From positions 1-23,529 of the forward strand of contig DAPV01000069.1 of assembly GCA_002502625.1 (NCBI GenBank): DNA of 23,529 nucleotides, given 5' to 3'. The stretch's first letter is position 1, and every line of letters starts with the position of its first letter. Positions 6,581 to 15,121 of this stretch are shown one piece after another. Both the position numbers and the translations under genes were made by a program. The notes under the pieces were generated by a model. That model made no database searches, had not been told where the DNA came from, and saw nothing but the letters and a program-made list of their open reading frames with translations. The DNA is from Euryarchaeota archaeon UBA125. GTDB lineage: Archaea > Thermoplasmatota > Poseidoniia > Poseidoniales > Thalassarchaeaceae.

Positions 6581-8857
6581 TCAAGCCTCCTTCAATCGAT
6601 CAATCAGTACAGCTTTAGTTCCCGATGTTGGAAGACCATTTTCACTTAATTCAGTACGGAGCTGAGCTACAGTCATCGAACCATAATCTCTAGAAGGTCT
6701 ACTTTTTTCCATGGATTTTTCAACTATCTCCGTATGATCATTTTCATCCTCATCGCCACTAAACATCTCTCTCAGAGTAAAAACAAGTCCACCCCATACA
6801 ACTCCGGCTACAATCAAGAACATGAATAAAGCAAGCATAGAGCTCCCAAATCCAGCACGATATGGTATAGTCATAACATAATAATCGCCGGGTTCCTCTC
6901 CAGGAGCAGGATAATTGATTGGGAATGCACCGTTAGTAGTGCCAAGCATTGCACGATAGTGAATCTCTCCAACACTAGTCTCAGGAACTGGAATATTAGC
7001 AATAGCTGTAGTTCCATTTGAACCATCTAATAATTCACAACGAATGGTTGTCTGATTAAATCCGGTCATTGACCATGGCTGAATCTCTTTCCATTCAGTT
7101 GGACCGAAGTCATTCTGCATTCGAGTTGGAGTGACTTGTCTATGCATTACGTGACTTCGATTTACATCATTAGTCAATGGAAAGTTAGGATGAAGACATA
7201 ATTCAATTGGGATGTCTCCTTCATCTGGAATCGTGATATTCGTTGGACTTTGCATCCACTGAACCTCGTCCATACCTAATCCAAAGACTGCACGGAAAGC
7301 AGGATCGTCAGCAACTTCAACCATGTAGAATGTTGGACCCATATTCAACACAGAAATATGATCAATATCATCTGGATGTTCATGGAAGTTATTTCCAATC
7401 TCCATGGTAAAACAATACGAATTATGAACTCCATAATGCCAGTCACAAAAATCACCAGTTGTAGGATATAGATCTGAAGATTGAATATTTTCGTAATTTG
7501 TCATTACTGCCATCTCATCTCCATGATAAACTAAGAAATCATGATCGGGAGTTTCACAATCTGTGCAATGGCCCCACGGATAGAGGATGAGTTCACTGAA
7601 TGAATGCCAATTGAAGACTACTTTGAATTCAGATGCTCCATCTCCGTTATCGTCATTCATTTCAGTGAGATCTTGAATCATCTTGGTCTCTGGCTCTGTA
7701 TTCCCACCTAACCAATCTTCGTCGATGAGGCCATCGCCATCGTTATCGTCGCCATCAACTGCATCTTCATTGTAAATTCCATCTTCATCGTCATCATTGG
7801 TATCTACTGGACCATTGTATACATCATTGTTAGTGGTACCAGCAATACAATCTCCAGGAATTAGAGGACCTGTTGCCCCTAAAGGTGCACCCCATTCATA
7901 CTGATAGTTACGATTTAGATCAACTCCATCACAAGCGTCATCAACGTCCTCATTTAGATTAGGAATCGGACCAACATCAGTTAGAGTATTGTCACGTAGA
8001 TTCTTTCTCCACCCACTCTTAGCACAATTCTCCCAAGCTGTTTCACCACAGTAAACTTCTCGATCATATCGATTCCCATCTACATTGAGCATTGGAATGA
8101 GGTAAATCTCTCGGGTATTAACAAGGTCAGTAATCCACTGCTCTGAGATATCCTCGTCGACACCATGGTCGCCAGGACCACAAGGTGTTCCATCGCCATT
8201 ACTATCCTGACTTGAGGCATTTAATGAAAGACAATCTCCATCATCATCGATTATGCCGTCTCCATCTGCATCGCCATAAGGATCTTCGTCGATGAGACCA
8301 TCGCCATCATTGTCAATACCTGCTTTACCGTAATAGTGAGCAACCATCTCAAGGAACATCATTGGAACTTCATAAGACATCCACTCGCGAGCATGATGAT
8401 TTCCTACCAACAATACATCAGGACGTTCTGGATAGTTACCACAATCTCCTACGAAGTCATTACAATCTCCACCTTGAGGATTTACAGTAATTTTTACCCA
8501 TGGACTTCTATGATTGTAAAACCATCCTTCGTAAGTACTAGCAGTTGTTGTCTGGCCTCGAGCATTCTCTCCTCCATTTAATCCCTCATGAAAGGTCATA
8601 ATATTGCGGTTGTTTTCAGCTAGATGTTGCATTCTATCTTTCATTGTGAAGTAAGTATGATACTCCTTGAATTGAGCCGCATCATCACCCCCCCATGGAT
8701 AGTAATCATCGACATAATCTGTAGACCAAATGTCTAGAGGACTGTTGTTTTCAATTGGTTCTTCTTGGGCTGAAACAGATCCCAACAAACCTCCCACAGG
8801 CATGAACAAGAACAACATTAGTACAACGTGGACAAAGATTCGGCGCATTGCGGACAT
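6581..8857 (-). CDS. Membrane-anchored M14 zinc carboxypeptidase with cytosolic SAP motif
   Basis: Predicted extracellular metallocarboxypeptidase that removes C-terminal residues from peptides. A signal peptide (residues 1-30, ending VSA) leads into the M14 domain: zinc ligands in HHARE (H155, E158) and WHSF (H418), substrate-binding GVDLNRNY (311-318), and catalytic E486 in FTMEIG. Two acidic inserts, about 181-208 and 353-382, repeat DxDGDG-type units like calcium-binding thrombospondin type 3 repeats. A beta-rich region follows, then one membrane helix (about 672-694). The short cytosolic tail (about 727-757) fits a SAP motif: MTVAQLRTELSENGLPTSG then KAVLIDRL. At 758 residues it is longer than ordinary M14 enzymes because of these additions. 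The start could also be ATG 8848. It heads the minus operon, directly upstream of the symporter. Confidence 0.92.
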   Translation of the reverse strand: MSAMRRIFVHVVLMLFLFMPVGGLLGSVSAQEEPIENNSPLDIWSTDYVDDYYPWGGDDAAQFKEYHTYFTMKDRMQHLAENNRNIMTFHEGLNGGENARGQTTTASTYEGWFYNHRSPWVKITVNPQGGDCNDFVGDCGNYPERPDVLLVGNHHAREWMSYEVPMMFLEMVAHYYGKAGIDNDGDGLIDEDPYGDADGDGIIDDDGDCLSLNASSQDSNGDGTPCGPGDHGVDEDISEQWITDLVNTREIYLIPMLNVDGNRYDREVYCGETAWENCAKSGWRKNLRDNTLTDVGPIPNLNEDVDDACDGVDLNRNYQYEWGAPLGATGPLIPGDCIAGTTNNDVYNGPVDTNDDDEDGIYNEDAVDGDDNDGDGLIDEDWLGGNTEPETKMIQDLTEMNDDNGDGASEFKVVFNWHSFSELILYPWGHCTDCETPDHDFLVYHGDEMAVMTNYENIQSSDLYPTTGDFCDWHYGVHNSYCFTMEIGNNFHEHPDDIDHISVLNMGPTFYMVEVADDPAFRAVFGLGMDEVQWMQSPTNITIPDEGDIPIELCLHPNFPLTNDVNRSHVMHRQVTPTRMQNDFGPTEWKEIQPWSMTGFNQTTIRCELLDGSNGTTAIANIPVPETSVGEIHYRAMLGTTNGAFPINYPAPGEEPGDYYVMTIPYRAGFGSSMLALFMFLIVAGVVWGGLVFTLREMFSGDEDENDHTEIVEKSMEKSRPSRDYGSMTVAQLRTELSENGLPTSGTKAVLIDRLKEA
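6586..6590 (-). promoter_or_regulatory. Shine-Dalgarno GGAGG deciding the symporter start
   Basis: On the minus strand GGAGG is followed by CTTGAGT and then ATG (6578), a spacing of seven bases. The TGA stop of the carboxypeptidase gene (6583-6581) lies between site and start, so termination and re-initiation would take place on the same stretch. Confidence 0.75.
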
Positions 8858-8956
8858 GGGCGTTCAGACTCTCACAGTCCCCTGCACCACTTCAAGCCGA
8901 CGCTTGGATGATAGTTAGCCGAAATGGATTCAAAGTACCTACTCCCCCGGTGAACC

Positions 8957-10048
8957 ATGGAGAGCCTGATAACAGCCATTCCTGGATGGGACGGAGATGC
9001 AGCATTCGGATTCAATCAAGGCACATTTGTTTTACTTCTAATCTTCTTTTTGAGTTGTTTCGGAATTAGAATGGTCCTTGCAAATTATATTTCTAAAGTA
9101 TTCCTGAAATTTGGGATTAAACAAAAAATAGCAATAGTAGCGATACGAGATTCCTCGGGAACATTAGGCACTGCAGTATCTGCGGGATTTATGATGGTAA
9201 TAATTCAAAATTTAATGGATACAGAACAAGCAAAAATGCCATCTCTGATGGGAGAAGTAGTTCTTCCAGTTACTGAATTAATATTCTATTTCACTCTTGT
9301 TTTCTGGGCCTTCCGTTTGGTTCCTGCTATCTATGCAATCGTTGATCGATTTGATGGAGATGGAGAAATGGAAGGTACAACCAAAACTTTGATTTCTGCT
9401 CTTGAAAGTATTATGAGATTCTTCATCGTAGCATTTGGTGCAGTATTGATTGCAGGTTCTTTAGGATTCGATCTAAGTGCAATTCTAGCAGGACTGGGGA
9501 TTAGTGGAATCGCTCTAGCATTAGCAGCCAAAGATTCTGTTTCGAATATGTTTGGAGCAATTACAGTACTACTCGATAGGCCGTTTAAAGTTGGAGATTG
9601 GGTAATTATCGGAAGTAGTGAAGGAGAAGTAATTGAAATTAATTTTAGAACCACTCAAATTAGGACTTCAATAGATTCTGTTGTTACATTTCCAAATGCA
9701 AATTTAGTTAATACACCAATTGAAAACTATGGACTCAGACGTTGGAGAAGATATCAACCAATTTTACATCTTGATCTTGACAGTAATCCAGATTCAGTAG
9801 AGAAATTCTGCAACCAAGTATTCGATATGATTCAATCGAATGAAAAAACTACCAAAAAAGAGGCTTCATCGGTTCGCGTACAATCTCTTGGACCTCAGGC
9901 AATTGACATTTCCTGTAATCTATATTGGGATACATCATCTGGAACTGAAGAAAAGGAATTGAAACAGAGTTTCCTACTAGATATCATGAGGATTGCAAAA
10001 CAATTAGATTTGCATTTCTTTGAACCTAGACTTAGACGTCAAGAGTGA
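8957..10048 (+). CDS. Small-conductance mechanosensitive channel, MscS family
   Basis: Tension-gated membrane channel that releases solutes on hypo-osmotic shock. Of 363 residues, about 1-165 hold four hydrophobic stretches. The pore helix region GLGISGIALALAAKDSVSN (179-197) shows the Gly/Ala-rich packing of MscS TM3. DRPFKVGDWV (207-216) begins the beta domain and FPNANLVNTPIENYG (245-259) is a family signature. A C-terminal alpha/beta domain completes it. GGTGA at 8949-8953 lies three bases before the ATG. It is divergent from the carboxypeptidase operon over 99 bases, in which I see no clear promoter, and is followed after nine bases by the phosphoglycerate mutase gene. Confidence 0.95.
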   Translation: MESLITAIPGWDGDAAFGFNQGTFVLLLIFFLSCFGIRMVLANYISKVFLKFGIKQKIAIVAIRDSSGTLGTAVSAGFMMVIIQNLMDTEQAKMPSLMGEVVLPVTELIFYFTLVFWAFRLVPAIYAIVDRFDGDGEMEGTTKTLISALESIMRFFIVAFGAVLIAGSLGFDLSAILAGLGISGIALALAAKDSVSNMFGAITVLLDRPFKVGDWVIIGSSEGEVIEINFRTTQIRTSIDSVVTFPNANLVNTPIENYGLRRWRRYQPILHLDLDSNPDSVEKFCNQVFDMIQSNEKTTKKEASSVRVQSLGPQAIDISCNLYWDTSSGTEEKELKQSFLLDIMRIAKQLDLHFFEPRLRRQE

Positions 10049-10053
10049 GGTGA
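10047..10053 (+). promoter_or_regulatory. Shine-Dalgarno GAGGTGA supporting a TTG start
   Basis: GAGGTGA overlaps the MscS stop codon and lies four bases before TTG 10058. The in-frame ATG at 10067 would be 13 bases away, too far, so the TTG start is favoured. Confidence 0.6.
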
Positions 10054-10057
10054 AATA

Positions 10058-10657
10058 TTGCCTTTAATGGTACTTCTTCGACACGGACAATCAGTCTGGA
10101 ATGCTGAAAATAAATTCACAGGTTGGACTGATGTAGATCTTTCTTCTAAAGGTGAAGAAGAAGCAAAGTTAGCAGGAAAGAAACTATCTGAAGTTAAATT
10201 TGATGTAGTGCATACGAGTGAATTAATTCGTGCTCAAAGAACTGCAAAAATAGTAATGTCTCACAATAAGGTATCAGATAATCCACCTACTCATCATGAT
10301 CAAAGATTGAATGAACGACATTATGGATCATTACAGGGATTGGATAAGGATGAAACTCGAGAAAAGTTTGGTTCTGAACAAGTTCACATTTGGAGGAGAT
10401 CTTTTGATATTCCCCCACCTGATGGAGAAAGTCTTGAGATGTGTGCAAAAAGGACTCTTCCTTATCTAAATGAAGAAATTGAACCACATCTTCAATCAGG
10501 CAAAAATGTGTTAGTAGCAGCACATGGGAATTCTCTAAGAAGTATAATCATGTCAATCGAAAATCTGAGTCCTGAGGAGATTTTATCTGTAGAAATCCCA
10601 ACAGGTGTCCCTATTTATTATCAATATGAAAAAGGAAAGTATTCGAAAATCAATTAG
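10058..10657 (+). CDS. gpmA: 2,3-bisphosphoglycerate-dependent phosphoglycerate mutase
   Basis: Glycolytic and gluconeogenic enzyme interconverting 3- and 2-phosphoglycerate through a phosphohistidine. LLRHGQSVWN holds the catalytic histidine (H9), FTGWTDVDLSSKG and TSELIRAQRT bind phosphate, NERHYGSLQG carries the acid/base Glu86, and AAHGNSLR holds the second histidine (H156). At 199 residues it is shorter than the roughly 250-residue bacterial enzyme, like compact dPGMs. The NERHYG and FTGWTD motifs separate it from general histidine phosphatases. Most archaea use the cofactor-independent enzyme, so this is a bacterial-type gene. It is likely co-transcribed with the MscS gene. The last eight bases overlap the convergent small membrane protein gene. 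Confidence 0.93.
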   Translation: MPLMVLLRHGQSVWNAENKFTGWTDVDLSSKGEEEAKLAGKKLSEVKFDVVHTSELIRAQRTAKIVMSHNKVSDNPPTHHDQRLNERHYGSLQGLDKDETREKFGSEQVHIWRRSFDIPPPDGESLEMCAKRTLPYLNEEIEPHLQSGKNVLVAAHGNSLRSIIMSIENLSPEEILSVEIPTGVPIYYQYEKGKYSKIN

Positions 10658-10889
10658 AATCATCTACAGATTTTCGAAAACTTTTGATGAATCGGAATAA
10701 CAATCGCGAAAAAATCATCGAAGCAAGAAGAAAAAGAATAGAAACCCACCACGGATTCTCGGTCTCAGTTGCTAAAAACCAAGTTACTAGTAGTATACCT
10801 GCTCCATAAAATGCTCTAAAAATAGAGAACAAAAGAAATGATTTGAACATAGGATTACCCAATAATCGGGAGAACCAACTACGCTCCAT
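10650..10889 (-). CDS. Small two-helix membrane protein, unknown function
   Basis: Not recognised. Two hydrophobic segments (KSFLLFSIFRAFYGAGILLVTWF and WWVSILFLLASMIFSRLLF, the first slightly shortened by charged flanks) are joined by a polar loop ATETENP; the C-terminus is basic. ATG 10889 is used because it leaves 80 bases for divergent promoters before the symporter start; in-frame ATGs at 10931 and 10943 would add 14 or 18 residues. It ends eight bases inside the phosphoglycerate mutase gene on the other strand. Confidence 0.6.
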   Translation of the reverse strand: MERSWFSRLLGNPMFKSFLLFSIFRAFYGAGILLVTWFLATETENPWWVSILFLLASMIFSRLLFRFIKSFRKSVDDSN

Positions 10890-10969
10890 ATCAATTCTAG
10901 ACGAACCTACTGCAAAGTAATGTCGTTGCATTGGAAGATTCATGTTTGATAGCCTTCCGTGTAGGTGCA

Positions 10970-13141
10970 ATGGACATCGTCCTAGTGCTTTCGTTTTTGT
11001 TTTTCATGACGATTTTCGCGGGTGTAGGACTCGCTTCTATGTTTGTAAAAGAGGACACTACTGACGATTATCTTGTTGCAGGAAGGGGGATGCATCCTGC
11101 GTTAGCTGCATTATCAGCAGTGAGTACATGGAACTCTGGTTACATGTTCATTGGATTTATTGGATTTACTTACTTGATGGGATTCAATGTACTATGGCTA
11201 GGTGTTGTTTCAACGATTGGCCAAGTTGTGGCATGGATATGGCTTTACAAATTCATACAAGAGGAAGGGCAAGAAAGAGGAGTTCGTTCTTTATCTTCTC
11301 TGGTTGCTGAAAAAGCAGGTGCCCCTGAAGCAAAGTTGGCGGCAGTATTATCGGTACTTTTCCTGAGTATCTATGCCGCTGCTCAATTGACCTCAGGTGG
11401 AAAAGCACTGTTTGTCATGATGGGATGGAATGAATTGATTGGAATTCTAATTGGATTTGTTTTGGTGGTTGCATACTGCTATGCTGGTGGAATCAGAGCG
11501 TCAATATGGACAGACGCAGTACAATCCTGTGTAATGCTTGTGGGTTCGATAATATTATGCTGGATTGCATTAGAAGAAGTTAATGGATTCTCTGGACTAA
11601 CACAAAGCTTAGAGGCGCAAGATCCTGTTCTTACGAAATTTTTGCCTCCTGATTTGAAGTTTGGATTTTCTATGTGGGCTTTTGCATTCTTCTTGGGGGG
11701 TCTGGGTGTTGCAGGACAACCTCAAGTTGTTTCTAGAGTAATGACATTAGGATCAGATTCAGATAGAAAACAAGCGATGATTTGGTTCTTTGTTTGGCAA
11801 ACTCCATTCATTGCTCTAATGTTAATCATTGGTCTAGCAAGTCGAGTCTTATTTACTGCTAGTGACTTTGACCCTGAGTTAGGATTACCACAAATGGCAA
11901 TGGAAACGATGCCAGCATTTGGAATCGGAATGATTCTTGCTTCTATCTTTGCTGCAACAATGTCAACTGCAGACAGTCAAGTACTTGCATGCACAGCTGC
12001 GATAACTGATGACATCAAACCAGAGTGGAGTCAAGATCACAAGACCACCAAGAAAGTGACATTGGTAGTTGCTGCGTTAGCTACCCTGATTTCCATTGGG
12101 GGCCTTTACATACCTGGTGGAGATTCTGTTTTTCTCCTAGTAGTTCTTGCCGTTTATGGATTAGGAGGAATCTTCATTCCACTCCTTACCATTAGATGGC
12201 TCGGATACAAACCAGACACAACACATTCTATTGCTATGATGATTGCAGCTTTCGTAGGTGTAATTGGTTGGAGTTTTCTTGGATTTGCGGGCTCAGATGG
12301 AATATTCCCATCAGTACCTGGAATGGGTGCTGCATTCATTACTCACTTCGTTGCAAATGCAGTTAGAACTCCTGAAAATTCTCCTCTAGGAAGATTCTCA
12401 ATTCCAGATGGAAGAACAATTGGGATTGCTGCGATTGTATTACTAGTCCCATTCAGTGCAGGAGAAGTTGCATATTACTTTGGAAAGCCAGATTCAAATT
12501 CTATGGGGGGAACCGGAGATTATCTTGTAGAATTCGAAGGGACATTCGAAACCTTAGCAGAAGGTACAGAATATGTTATGGATGGAGACACATTGAGTAT
12601 AGACCTTCATACAGATTCAATTTCATGGAGTGATGAGAATCCGAATATTGTGATAGCAATGGTATATCTCAATTATAGTGAGGATGAAACTAGTGGAGGA
12701 GCCGGATGTGCTGTACCAGGAGCATCAGATAGCGAACCAGATACAATAATGGGAACTATTTCATATGACAATTTAACAGATACAGAGGAAGGTCAAAACA
12801 ATGATCAAGGAGATTCAATTACTATTCTAGGATTGGAATTTACTCCTTACATGGATTTCTTACTAACGGGAGAAAACGTAGGAGATTCTACGATATGGTT
12901 TTCCAATGTTTCAGAACAAGAAATTATTCAGAACCTATCATCTGAAGGAGAAGGATTTGGAGCATATTCGTTGAATATAACAGTAGATTCTGAAGAGGGT
13001 GGGGCATTCGGTTGTAATCACAATGATGAAGGTGAAGAAATCCAATATAGTGTTGAAATAGGAATTTTAAATTTCACTATTACTTCAATTGATGATACTT
13101 CGGATCTTGAAGAATGGGATGACCACTCTTCATCTGAATAA
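10970..13141 (+). CDS. PutP-like sodium:solute symporter with extra C-terminal domain
   Basis: Sodium:solute symporter (SSS) family member, closest in motifs to sodium/proline symporter PutP. Core (residues about 1-505 from ATG 10970): GYMFIGFIGFTY near 57-68, GGIRASIWTDAVQ at 173-185, LGGLGVAGQPQVVSRVM at 242-258 and ATMSTADSQVLACTAAITDD at 329-348, the last two matching PutP signatures; about 13 hydrophobic helices. After the last helix (about 483-505) comes a polar, acidic, beta-like region of about 210 residues (512-723) with six N-glycosylation sequons (NYS, NLT, NVS, NLS, NIT, NFT) and cysteines in GAGCAVPG and FGCNHN, which ordinary PutP lacks. An in-frame TTG at 10931 is possible but ATG 10970 is better placed. 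The stop abuts the stop of the next, convergent gene. Confidence 0.9.
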   Translation: MDIVLVLSFLFFMTIFAGVGLASMFVKEDTTDDYLVAGRGMHPALAALSAVSTWNSGYMFIGFIGFTYLMGFNVLWLGVVSTIGQVVAWIWLYKFIQEEGQERGVRSLSSLVAEKAGAPEAKLAAVLSVLFLSIYAAAQLTSGGKALFVMMGWNELIGILIGFVLVVAYCYAGGIRASIWTDAVQSCVMLVGSIILCWIALEEVNGFSGLTQSLEAQDPVLTKFLPPDLKFGFSMWAFAFFLGGLGVAGQPQVVSRVMTLGSDSDRKQAMIWFFVWQTPFIALMLIIGLASRVLFTASDFDPELGLPQMAMETMPAFGIGMILASIFAATMSTADSQVLACTAAITDDIKPEWSQDHKTTKKVTLVVAALATLISIGGLYIPGGDSVFLLVVLAVYGLGGIFIPLLTIRWLGYKPDTTHSIAMMIAAFVGVIGWSFLGFAGSDGIFPSVPGMGAAFITHFVANAVRTPENSPLGRFSIPDGRTIGIAAIVLLVPFSAGEVAYYFGKPDSNSMGGTGDYLVEFEGTFETLAEGTEYVMDGDTLSIDLHTDSISWSDENPNIVIAMVYLNYSEDETSGGAGCAVPGASDSEPDTIMGTISYDNLTDTEEGQNNDQGDSITILGLEFTPYMDFLLTGENVGDSTIWFSNVSEQEIIQNLSSEGEGFGAYSLNITVDSEEGGAFGCNHNDEGEEIQYSVEIGILNFTITSIDDTSDLEEWDDHSSSE

Positions 13142-14434
13142 TCAATAAGGCGGAGGAGCAAGATTCCGGTAAAATTGTCGAAGAATTGGAATGGGAAGAA
13201 CACATAGAATCAATGGAAAAGAATCCTCCCAAGATAGGAGTCCGGTCATTCCAGAATATATGCCTAAACCTGCTACTACTAGACAGGATAGAGCACCTGC
13301 AGCAACGGTTCTTGCTCTGAACATTCCTGCTTGAATACTACTAACATGATACAGAAACCACTTCGTTCTAGCATGTGTTTTTTTGCCAAATACATCTGAA
13401 AATATTTTTTCCTCGAGAGCTTTTTCATATTCCCAAATAGGAACTCCTCCTTTGTGTGAATCCAATGACTGAGAGGAAGACCATGAAGGGGGCGCAGTAG
13501 AACACCACCCATCAAATAGACATCTGCGAAGTTCCAAACTCATTCCTGAATCAATCACATTATCATTCAATTCTAATGAACGATAACCAGATGCGAGATC
13601 TCGTAAACCTGGGGCACGGTCAAGCATTGGTAAAATGGCACCATATACCCCTGATGCAGGATGAAGGAGATGAACTTCTTGAAAATTCGGTTCTCCAGAT
13701 GCATCGTTTAATACCACAATATTTTCCAAATTAAAGTTCCGATGGGTGATACATCCTACTGTATCTTTTCCATGTGGGGCTCGCCAAAGAGTACGAGAGG
13801 AGGTTCTTTGTTCCAACATTTTCAAACGTTCATTCCAAGGTTTAGCATAACGAACTGGATTCGCAGATTCGCTAACTACTGTATGAAATTCACCTAAAAT
13901 AATACCACAAGACTCAACTAATAATCGAGATTCATCTAATTTTCCAGATGACAACAAATTAGTCAATACTTCATTTGCGGTAAGCCACAAACTCAAATCT
14001 CTCCATAATAGAATAATATCTCTTCCTTGCCAAATAACTCCTCCTTGAGCAACATACGGATTATTGCCTAATAATTCTGCAATTCTGCTACCATGTCCGT
14101 CATCGTCAAATGGTAAAATTTCTAATCTCCAAATCCCTTTCTTACCACTATCAATTTTTGCAACTGGACCAAGTGGTCCTGAAGACCATTCTAATGTCTT
14201 TGCTTCTTTTAGGGATTCGAAATCTCCCCATTTACCTTCCATATCAACCCAAGATTGTAATTCTTCTAGGTTTGGAAGACCTTCAGTTGGCCAAATCATA
14301 CTCAATGTATCCCATGGAATTGATACATCAAATGAATCAAAACCTATAGGAGTCGATACATCAGATTGTCGAATCTCTGTAGTAATAACAGCATGGGGAA
14401 ACCATGGCTCATCGAACACATCAGGAGTGCCCAT
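13142..14434 (-). CDS. Degenerate APH/kinase-like protein with C-terminal membrane helices
   Basis: Tentative. The middle of this 430-residue protein has the order of an aminoglycoside-phosphotransferase or kinase C-lobe: a hinge-like ILLWRDLSLWL (about 140-151), CGIILGEFHT (176-185), a catalytic-loop-like THRNFNLENIVVL (230-242), a strand VHLLHPASG (254-262) and RDLAS (278-282). In active members the loop reads HxD with a conserved Asn, and the strand carries a metal-binding Asp. Here the Asp is Asn (N233), Asn238 is kept, and the second Asp seems lost, so it is probably a pseudokinase. Two hydrophobic helices near 377-397 and 405-420 would anchor it, ending in PPPY. It is divergent from the HAD gene over 91 bases. 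A different fold is possible. Confidence 0.55.
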   Translation of the reverse strand: MGTPDVFDEPWFPHAVITTEIRQSDVSTPIGFDSFDVSIPWDTLSMIWPTEGLPNLEELQSWVDMEGKWGDFESLKEAKTLEWSSGPLGPVAKIDSGKKGIWRLEILPFDDDGHGSRIAELLGNNPYVAQGGVIWQGRDIILLWRDLSLWLTANEVLTNLLSSGKLDESRLLVESCGIILGEFHTVVSESANPVRYAKPWNERLKMLEQRTSSRTLWRAPHGKDTVGCITHRNFNLENIVVLNDASGEPNFQEVHLLHPASGVYGAILPMLDRAPGLRDLASGYRSLELNDNVIDSGMSLELRRCLFDGWCSTAPPSWSSSQSLDSHKGGVPIWEYEKALEEKIFSDVFGKKTHARTKWFLYHVSSIQAGMFRARTVAAGALSCLVVAGLGIYSGMTGLLSWEDSFPLILCVLPIPILRQFYRNLAPPPY

Positions 14435-14525
14435 GAATCTGCGAGTAGAAGTCTTGTCTTGAGTCGACCGGTTGAGAGTCTATTTTCCGCAATGATTGAA
14501 CATTTGATTACACTTTTCAGCAAAT

Positions 14526-15062
14526 ATGGGAGAGAAACTACCGTTGGCTGTAGATCTTGATGGGACTGTAATTCTATCAGATATGACAAAAATTAGTGCT
14601 CAAAAAATTATGCTAAGACGACCTTGGTACATTTTTCTTATTCCATTCTTTGAATTAACTAAAGGAAGACCTTACTGGAAAAAGAGAGTTGCTAAACTTG
14701 TATCTGTAAAACCAGAAGATCTCGAATATCATGATTCTTTCATTAAATGGTTAAAACAGGAAAAAGAAAGTGGGAGAGAAATTATTCTTGCAACTGCATC
14801 TCATATTGTACAAGCTATACCTATTGCAGAACATGTAGGACTTTTTGATGATGTAATGGGATCAGAAGGAAAATTGAATTTAGGTGGGAAATACAAGGCA
14901 AAAGCACTAGTTAAACGATATGGAATGAAAGGATTTGCATATTGTGGAAATTCTAAAGCAGATTTACAAGTATGGCCAGATGCTGGTGAAATAATTGTTG
15001 TAAACCCAAGTCGTGGAGTACTATCAGGACTTGATCGAGAACCAGATATTCTGTTTGAATGA
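14526..15062 (+). CDS. HAD-superfamily phosphatase
   Basis: Haloacid-dehalogenase-type hydrolase, 178 residues. Motif I DLDGTV (nucleophile D10), motif II ILATAS (T90), a lysine in GGKYKAKALVKR (about 120-131) for motif III, and motif IV YCGNSKADLQVW (139-150). The hydrophobic, basic helix-loop RRPWYIFLIPFFELTKGRP (about 31-49) is the cap region and could lie on a membrane. The pattern resembles HAD domains associated with prenyltransferases. It is 59 bases upstream of the polyprenyl diphosphate synthase gene, so a polyprenyl or lipid phosphate substrate is plausible but unproven. No ribosome binding site is evident; the message may be leaderless. Confidence 0.82.
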   Translation: MGEKLPLAVDLDGTVILSDMTKISAQKIMLRRPWYIFLIPFFELTKGRPYWKKRVAKLVSVKPEDLEYHDSFIKWLKQEKESGREIILATASHIVQAIPIAEHVGLFDDVMGSEGKLNLGGKYKAKALVKRYGMKGFAYCGNSKADLQVWPDAGEIIVVNPSRGVLSGLDREPDILFE

Positions 15063-15121
15063 CTTTCTATTCTCAGAGAGGAATCAAAGACAAGGTACCC
15101 ATCCACTAGGTAGGGAAGAGC

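Noticed and set aside
6579..6584. TTG at 6584 as start of the NSS symporter
   Set aside because: It is only one base past the GGAGG site, whereas ATG 6578 has the proper seven-base spacing.
7680..8310. Tandem DNA repeat or CRISPR-like array in the carboxypeptidase gene
   Set aside because: The repeated ATCGCCATC-type bases simply encode the two DxDGDG-rich protein segments; there are no regular spacers.
9331..9654. Open frame of 107 residues on the minus strand
   Set aside because: Antisense to the strongly supported MscS pore region; composition is typical of a shadow frame.
14064..14462. Open frame of 132 residues on the plus strand
   Set aside because: Lies opposite the kinase-like gene, has no recognisable motif and crosses its start region.
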